From: a virus
DNA: 34,349 nt
Virus record (IMG/VR): IMGVR_UViG_3300032322_000681
Span: 1-34,349 of that record
Strand: one strand, 5' to 3'
A program made the translations under genes and the position numbers. The notes under the pieces were generated by a model. It was given only the letters and a program-made list of their open reading frames with translations. It was not told where the DNA came from and ran no database searches. Of this stretch, positions 30,145 to 34,349 are shown in pieces (position 1 is the stretch's first letter; each line of letters opens with the position of its first letter).

Positions 30145-30582
30145 TTACTCCTTGGTGGTGGGTTCGATGGTGAAAGAAGGGCGGCCAGGCTTGGCCGTGA
30201 TTGCTGCTGCCAGCGGCTTGGTGATGGACTCGTCGGCGGCCTTCCAGATGGCCATGTTGATCTCCGGCTTCCACCGGAACAGCGTCGAGAGGTGATCGGT
30301 CAGGCCGTGCTCGGCGGCCAGCTCCTGCACCTTGTCGGCATCCACCTTGCGGTCAATGCGGCCGACGACCTTGACTCGGAAGCCTTCGAGCGCCAGGGTC
30401 TCGGTTCCTTCGGTGTCGTCGCGCAGGTTGGCGATCTTCCTGATCTGATCCTCGATCTTGCGGCGGTCAGCGGTGGCCGAGGTTTCGTTTTCCTTTGCGA
30501 TCAACCACATCTGAGCCAACTGCTCGGCGTCAGTCACGCTCTTGATGAAGTCCTCGGTGTTCATCATTTCCTGGACGTTCAT
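30145..30582 (-). CDS. Conserved protein of the recombination module (145 aa)
   Basis: This 145-residue protein includes AEQLAQMWLIAKENETSATA, then RKIEDQIRKIANLRDD, then GFRVKVVGRIDRKVDADKVQ and LSTLFRWKPEINMAIWKAAD. This set is conserved in small proteins that sit between Sak4-like ATPases and DUF669 proteins in many phages. A helical N-terminal half is followed by a strand-rich part. Its function is unknown, but the location suggests a partner of the recombinase or ssDNA-binding protein. It starts by ATGA overlap with the ATPase gene. Confidence 0.82.
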   Translation of the reverse strand: MNVQEMMNTEDFIKSVTDAEQLAQMWLIAKENETSATADRRKIEDQIRKIANLRDDTEGTETLALEGFRVKVVGRIDRKVDADKVQELAAEHGLTDHLSTLFRWKPEINMAIWKAADESITKPLAAAITAKPGRPSFTIEPTTKE

Positions 30583-31256
30583 GCCTTGCCTCCGATCTTT
30601 GCAAACACTGCGCTCAGGTCCGGTGCTTCCCACATGTCCAGCTTGCCGCTGCGGTCCTTAGCCAGCCAGAGGCCATCGCTGTCGCACATCAGGGCCCGCT
30701 GCGTCGCACCCTCGCCATCCTTCTCAACACGCAGGGCCAGCACCTCATCAAAGAAGTACGGAAGCGCCTGGCCGGTCTTGTTGCCAGGCATGCTGGGCGC
30801 ATACAGCACACGGCCCATTTCGTCCTGGGTCTTCTCCAGCTTTGCGCTCATGTAGACGTGCCGGCCAGGCAGATCGCGGAAGGCGCGAATGATGTCGGCC
30901 ATCTGCTCCTGCATTGCACCGTAGGCTTGGCGCGGGTCTTTGGTCGCCTTCTTCTCGGTGTTAAGCACCACCTCGGCAATTTCGCTGATGGAGTCAAGCG
31001 CCACCGACTTGAATGCCTTGGCCTCGTCTGCCTCGGTCAGCCACTTGTAGGCCTCCTGCAGGTCGGTCATCGATGCGATCTCGATGAAGGGCAAGTCTGC
31101 GTCCTGGATGGACAGCAGGCCGCCTTCAGCCGACAGAACGATGGGGCTGGGGAGGGTCTTGATCAGTGAGGTCTTGCCTGCGCCGGCCTGGCCATAGACC
31201 AGGACTTTCACACCATTGGCAGATAGGCTGCCGGTGGTCTTCACGTTGATTGCCAT
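30579..31256 (-). CDS. Sak4-like AAA ATPase (annealing recombinase)
   Basis: This 225-residue protein has an AAA_24-type fold: KVLVYGQAGAGKTSLIKTLP (17-36, Walker A at about 22-30), SAEGGLLSIQDADLPFIEIA, and a Walker B-like FKSVALDSISEIAEVVL. It resembles Sak4 single-strand annealing and exchange ATPases of phages. It is the first gene of the leftward operon and precedes the DUF669 SSB and Cas4-like nuclease, a typical recombination set. GGAGAG upstream is the ribosome site; the ATG at 31256 is preferred over longer upstream options, which run into the promoter. Confidence 0.88.
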   Translation of the reverse strand: MAINVKTTGSLSANGVKVLVYGQAGAGKTSLIKTLPSPIVLSAEGGLLSIQDADLPFIEIASMTDLQEAYKWLTEADEAKAFKSVALDSISEIAEVVLNTEKKATKDPRQAYGAMQEQMADIIRAFRDLPGRHVYMSAKLEKTQDEMGRVLYAPSMPGNKTGQALPYFFDEVLALRVEKDGEGATQRALMCDSDGLWLAKDRSGKLDMWEAPDLSAVFAKIGGKA

Positions 31257-31378
31257 GTTGGCTCTCCTTCTTGGTTGCTGCGCCTTTGGGTGATTCCGTT
31301 CGCGCAGTGGTTGCACTTTAGCATGGAACAATGTAGGATTGCAACACCCGACCAAAGTTTTTTTATAGAGGCCAAAAA
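31257..31378. promoter_or_regulatory. Divergent promoter and operator region
   Basis: These 122 bases separate the two divergent transcription units. Rightward: TTGCAC (31311-31316), 17-base spacer, TAGGAT (31334-31339). Leftward: TTGCAA (31344-31339), 18-base spacer, TAAAGT (31320-31315). The two promoters face each other with each -10 touching the other's -35. GTTGCA (31310-31315) and TGCAAC (31340-31345) form an inverted repeat, 30 bases centre to centre, across both -35 boxes and could be an operator pair. AGAGG before the HTH gene is a weak ribosome site. Confidence 0.68.
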
Positions 31379-31567
31379 ATGATGACCCTGGAACAGATTC
31401 GAGAATCCTTGCGAGACCGCATGCCTGCCAAGGTTGCGGAGGCCACCGGACTGCACTACAACACCATCCGAGAGGTGCGCGACAACCCAGATGCCAATCC
31501 GACCTACAAGGTTCTCAAGGCCTTGTCGGATTACCTGACACGCAGGGAGGCCACGATCAATGGCTGA
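31379..31567 (+). CDS. Small HTH regulator (Cro-like size)
   Basis: This 62-residue protein has a DNA-binding helix-turn-helix: MPAKVAEATGLHYNTIREVR (about 15-34) with a scaffold helix ahead (LEQIRESLRDR) and a C-terminal helix (TYKVLKALSDYLTRREA). It is the first rightward gene, beside the divergent promoters, and overlaps the primase gene by eight bases. It probably controls the early switch. ATGATG gives two equivalent start codons (31379 and 31382). Confidence 0.8.
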   Translation: MMTLEQIRESLRDRMPAKVAEATGLHYNTIREVRDNPDANPTYKVLKALSDYLTRREATING

Positions 31568-33614
31568 TCTTTCCAACGTCCTTGGCGGCCCTTGGTCGCC
31601 ACCTCCAGAAAAGCGGGTTGCGCCTCCAGAGGAGCAGCTCCTTGATGCCATCAAGTCAGCCGGGCTGGAGCAGCCAGATCAGGTGATCTTCGATGGCAAG
31701 CTGCACCGGTTCAAGTCAGGGACCAAAGGCAGCGCCAAAACAGGCGACAAGTCAGGCTGGTATGTGGTCTTCGGTGATGGTGTTCCAGCAGGCCGCTTCG
31801 GCTGCTGGCGCATGGGGTTCGAGTCACCCTGGCGTGCAGACGTTGGCAGGAAACTGACAGCCACCGAGGAGATGGCCAACGCCAGGCGGCTGGCAGAGGC
31901 AAAGGCATTGCGAGAGGCAGCCCTGGAAAAGCAGCACGAGGTGGCCGCGGCGACCGTGGAGGCAATCTGGACAGCGGCCCAGGCAGCCAGTCCCGATCAC
32001 CCGTATCTCAAGCGAAAGGGCATCCAGGCGCACGGTGCCAGGATCACAGGAGACGGCAGGCTGATCGTGCCACTGTTCGACAAGGATGGCCAACTCTGCA
32101 CCCTGCAGTACATCGACAACGAAGGAGGAAAACTCTACCACCCAGGCGGCGAGGCCGGTGGGAAATTCTGGATGGTAGGCTCACTGGATGAGCCTGGCGT
32201 GCTTTATGTGGCTGAAGGGTTTGCCACAGCGGCCACAATCCATGAGACGACAGGCCGCCCCTGCGTGGCCACTTACAGCGCCAGCAGCCTGGTGCCGGTC
32301 ACTGGAAGCCTGCGCGAGATGTTCGGGATTGGCCAGGACATTGTGATCGTCGCAGACCACGACAAGCATGGCGTCGGGCAAAAGTATGCCGACCAGGCGA
32401 GCGCGAAGTTCGGTGCCAGGGTGATCATCCCACCCATCGAGGGCATGGACGCCAACGATTATGCACAGGCTGGGCACGATTTGGTCGGCCTGCTAGTGCA
32501 GCAAACTGGCTCAGCCGTGATCGACAAGCTACAGGTGGTTTTTGGTGACCAGCTCGGCAGCGATTACGAGGCACCAGACGAGCTGGTGGAAGGCCTGATG
32601 ACCATCGGCAGTTCGGTGGTGGTTTACGGAGACAGCAACTCCGGAAAGACCTTCTGGGCGCTGTCAGTGGCCACGGCCATCGCAAGTGGCGAGGACTGCT
32701 ACGGCCGCAAGACCGACCCCGGCCTGGTGGTCTACCTAGCCAGCGAAGCCCCGGCCAGCATCCGGTCGCGCATGCAGGCCATCAAGAAGTTCCACGGCTG
32801 CAGCCTGGAGAACCTGGCGATGGTGCCTGTCCCGATGAACTTCTACTCTGGCGACCAGGATGCCCACGACGTGATCGAGCTGGTGCGTGCCATTGAGGTG
32901 GCCAAGGGCAAGCCGGTGCGCCTGATCATCGGCGACACGCTGGCCAGGATGAGCGCCGGCGCGAACGAGAACAGCGGCGAGGACATGGGTCCAGTCATGG
33001 CCAGATTCGACCAGGTGGCCACGGCAACAGGCGCTGCCATGATGATCATCCACCACAACGGCAAGGACGCAGCCAAAGGCGCTCGCGGCTGGTCCGGCAT
33101 CCGTGCCCACATCGACACCGAGATCGAGGTCAGCGAGAAGGAAGGCACCCGGTCGGTGACCGTCACCAAGCAGCGAGAGCTGCCAAGCAAAGGCGAGACG
33201 ATCTACTTCAAGCTGGAGGTGATCGAGATGGGCAAGACCAAGTTTGGCGGCCCAGCGACCACCTGCGTGGCCGTGCCAGACCAAGAAGCAGCAACCACAA
33301 AACCCCACAAAAAGCCTACAAAGCACGACGAGAACGTGCGCACAGTCGAGCGCGCCTGGTGGGCATCAGGTGCCGAAGAGCGTGAGGGTTTTCCCTATGT
33401 AAGCAGGTCGGCGCTGCGTGATCTGCTGGTCAAAGATGGAGCGACCGAGCGCACCGCAAAGAACAAAACCGAGGCATCCAGACCGGATGGAATTATCTCG
33501 CAAATGCTCAACGCAGGCGCTCTGGAGACGTTCGAGCATGGTTGGATTTTCGTCAACAAGGCGCAGGCAAGTGCCATGCTGATGCAAAAAAATGGAGGAC
33601 AAAATCGCCCCTAA
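31560..33614 (+). CDS. TOPRIM primase - RepA/AAA_25-like helicase
   Basis: This 684-residue protein joins a primase-like N-terminal half to a RecA-fold ATPase. TOPRIM motifs are VAEGFATAATIHE (Glu219), VIVADHDKHGVG (Asp266/Asp268) and GMDANDYAQAG. Walker A is YGDSNSGKT (356-364). Walker B is RLIIGDTLARM (about 447) and the next sensor-like part is MMIIHHNGKDAAKGARGWSG. The first 100 residues hold a PriCT/zinc-poor segment (LHRFKSGTKGSAKT) before an Ala/Glu-rich linker. It would prime and unwind phage DNA, using the host polymerase, since no phage polymerase is present. Its stop overlaps the first origin repeat. Confidence 0.92.
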   Translation: MADLSNVLGGPWSPPPEKRVAPPEEQLLDAIKSAGLEQPDQVIFDGKLHRFKSGTKGSAKTGDKSGWYVVFGDGVPAGRFGCWRMGFESPWRADVGRKLTATEEMANARRLAEAKALREAALEKQHEVAAATVEAIWTAAQAASPDHPYLKRKGIQAHGARITGDGRLIVPLFDKDGQLCTLQYIDNEGGKLYHPGGEAGGKFWMVGSLDEPGVLYVAEGFATAATIHETTGRPCVATYSASSLVPVTGSLREMFGIGQDIVIVADHDKHGVGQKYADQASAKFGARVIIPPIEGMDANDYAQAGHDLVGLLVQQTGSAVIDKLQVVFGDQLGSDYEAPDELVEGLMTIGSSVVVYGDSNSGKTFWALSVATAIASGEDCYGRKTDPGLVVYLASEAPASIRSRMQAIKKFHGCSLENLAMVPVPMNFYSGDQDAHDVIELVRAIEVAKGKPVRLIIGDTLARMSAGANENSGEDMGPVMARFDQVATATGAAMMIIHHNGKDAAKGARGWSGIRAHIDTEIEVSEKEGTRSVTVTKQRELPSKGETIYFKLEVIEMGKTKFGGPATTCVAVPDQEAATTKPHKKPTKHDENVRTVERAWWASGAEEREGFPYVSRSALRDLLVKDGATERTAKNKTEASRPDGIISQMLNAGALETFEHGWIFVNKAQASAMLMQKNGGQNRP

Positions 33615-33753
33615 ACGCCCCTGAGTGCCCCTAGGGGTTTTTAGGGGTTAGGGGCAAAAGCCCGTTAAATCGCCCCTCCCCGCCCCTAAAACGTATACGT
33701 TAGGGGCGGTAGGGGCAACGGGATGCGGGAAATCAGGGATAAAGTTATCCACA
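33606..33753. other. Putative replication origin: GCCCCT repeats, nested palindromes and DnaA box
   Basis: Five CGCCCCT-type copies (33606, 33616, 33626, 33671, 33681) and five inverted AGGGG(C) copies (33633, 33643, 33650, 33702, 33711) lie in 111 bases, mostly at 10-base spacing. They fold into two adjacent nested palindromes; the second encloses the perfect palindrome AACGTATACGTT (33690-33701). A perfect DnaA box TTATCCACA follows at 33745-33753. This combination, between the primase-helicase and DUF3310 genes, indicates a replication origin. A ParB-type binding site or a regulator site is the alternative for the repeats. The 160-base gap 33615-33774 contains no gene. Confidence 0.72.
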
Positions 33754-33774
33754 GAAAAGTTAGGAGTCACTCAC

Positions 33775-34101
33775 ATGAACAAACAAATGCTCAAGGAACT
33801 CGACAGGCTGGAACATGCCATCTGCGATGGTGATCCGCAGCGCATACGCCAGGCCGTTGATGACCTGCGCGATGCGACCAAGGTTCTGTCTTCGGCCAAC
33901 GAAACCCAGGTCGGCGGCCAGCACTACAAAGCCAAGACCATCCAGCCCTGGGACTTCATCGCAGCCAACGGCCTCGGCTACTTCGAGGGCAACATCGTCA
34001 AGTACGTCAGCCGATGGCGTGACAAAGGCGGCTTGGACGACCTGCGCAAAGCCAGGCACTACCTCGACAAGCTGATCGAGCTGGAGGAGAATGCAGCATG
34101 A
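33775..34101 (+). CDS. DUF3310 protein
   Basis: This 108-residue protein has the DUF3310 core in residues of about 45-104: VGGQHYKAKTIQPWDFIAAN, GYFEGNIVKYVSRWRDKGGL and LRKARHYLDKLIELEE. Members of this small family are frequent in phage genomes and have been suggested to act in nucleotide metabolism, without proof. TTAGGAG (33760-33766) is a good ribosome site. The stop overlaps the ParB-MTase start by ATGA. Confidence 0.88.
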   Translation: MNKQMLKELDRLEHAICDGDPQRIRQAVDDLRDATKVLSSANETQVGGQHYKAKTIQPWDFIAANGLGYFEGNIVKYVSRWRDKGGLDDLRKARHYLDKLIELEENAA

Positions 34102-34349
34102 CCACAAAATCCCACAAAACAAATCCAGCCGATAAGGTCGCGCAGTGGCCCATCGAAAAGCTGGTGCCATACGCCAAGAACTCGCGCACGCACAGCGAGG
34201 AGCAGGTGGCCCAGATCGCGGCCAGCATCCGCGAGTGGGGCTTCACGACCGCTGTCCTGGTGGACGAGTCCGGCAGCATCATTGCCGGTCATGGTCGCGT
34301 GATGGCTGCTCGCAAACTCGGCATGGCATCATTGCCGGTCATGGTCGCG
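34098..34349 (+). CDS. ParB-domain/DNA methyltransferase fusion, N-terminal part (cut by the window end)
   Basis: The first 84 residues carry a ParB-type N-terminal domain: KLVPYAKNSRTHSEEQVAQI, then IREWGFTTAVLVDESGSIIA, then GHGRVMAARKLG. It continues at base 174 as a methyltransferase when the overlapping ends are joined with two repeat copies. ParB-like domains fused to beta-class methyltransferases are frequent in phages; this domain may contribute DNA binding or nuclease-like activity, which is not established. The start overlaps the DUF3310 stop (ATGA). The window ends exactly at the last base of the second 24-bp repeat. Confidence 0.9.
   Translation, partial: MTTKSHKTNPADKVAQWPIEKLVPYAKNSRTHSEEQVAQIAASIREWGFTTAVLVDESGSIIAGHGRVMAARKLGMASLPVMVA
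34227..34349. repeat. Terminal direct repeat, right copy
   Basis: Identical to bases 1-123. It contains two copies of the 24-base repeat (34276-34299, 34326-34349), and the sequence stops at the end of the second copy. The intact reading frame of the ParB-MTase runs through both copies and continues in frame at base 174. Confidence 0.95.

Noticed and set aside
33618-33655. Rho-independent terminator after the primase-helicase
   Set aside because: The T-run (33638-33642) lies in the loop rather than after a stem, and the same repeats continue for another 60 bases, so an origin or binding site explains it better.
33606-33716. CRISPR-like array in the GCCCCT repeats
   Set aside because: The repeats are only 6-7 bases, in both orientations, with no 25-40-base spacers; the pattern is that of iterons or palindromes.
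1-34349. tRNA genes, insertion sequences, integrase or attachment site
   Set aside because: I saw no clover-leaf with a TTCGA-type arm, no transposase or integrase motif, and no tRNA-like terminal repeat. A tRNA scan program would be decisive.

Overview
The window is an almost complete, probably circularly closed genome of a tailed phage with a P22-like podovirus virion. The first 123 bases are repeated exactly as the last 123 bases, so the ends overlap. After trimming, the map is about 34.2 kb. The high-GC coding style, and small conserved proteins I recognise from phages and prophages of Burkholderiales (Comamonadaceae-like hosts), suggest a betaproteobacterial, perhaps freshwater, host. 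The host assignment is inference. I see no integrase, DNA polymerase, RNA polymerase or tRNA gene.

The layout is two divergent transcription units. They start from a compact intergenic region at 31257-31378, which carries interlocked promoter-like elements on both strands, and they converge at 23251/23258. Rightward (+), the order is a small HTH regulator, a TOPRIM primase-helicase, an origin-like cluster of GCCCCT repeats with a perfect DnaA box (33606-33753), a DUF3310 protein and a ParB-domain/DNA methyltransferase fusion that spans the contig ends. Then follow small and large terminase, P22-type portal, scaffold, coat, tail accessory factor gp4, plug gp10, a candidate tail needle and three DNA-ejection proteins. 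Next come a stand-alone P22 tailspike head-binding adaptor with fibre and beta-helix tailspike proteins, and a lysis block (membrane/holin-like proteins and a GH108-type muramidase).

Leftward (-), from 31256 down to 23258, is a tightly packed early operon, mostly joined by ATGA or TGATG start/stop overlaps. It encodes a Sak4-like recombinase ATPase, an associated conserved protein, a DUF669 ssDNA-binding protein, a Cas4/RecB-like Fe-S exonuclease, an SF2 helicase and a VRR-NUC nuclease. It continues with several small conserved proteins, a DUF2829 (Tad2/anti-Thoeris-like) protein, a ribbon-helix-helix regulator, a small zinc ribbon, and tiny membrane or Cys-rich proteins.

The points most worth a second look are: (1) a 24-bp repeat inside the ParB-MTase gene that is read in two frames; an extra 50-bp copy at the contig start breaks the frame, which is either an assembly loop or a phase-variable switch; (2) the twin nested palindromes plus DnaA box, a likely origin; (3) the DUF2829 Tad2-like anti-defence candidate; (4) a tail-needle candidate with a 25-residue coiled-coil duplication and a globular tip; (5) the split tailspike module; and (6) a family of similar promoter-like sequences before the late genes. 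All of this was read by eye, with no similarity search or statistic computed.
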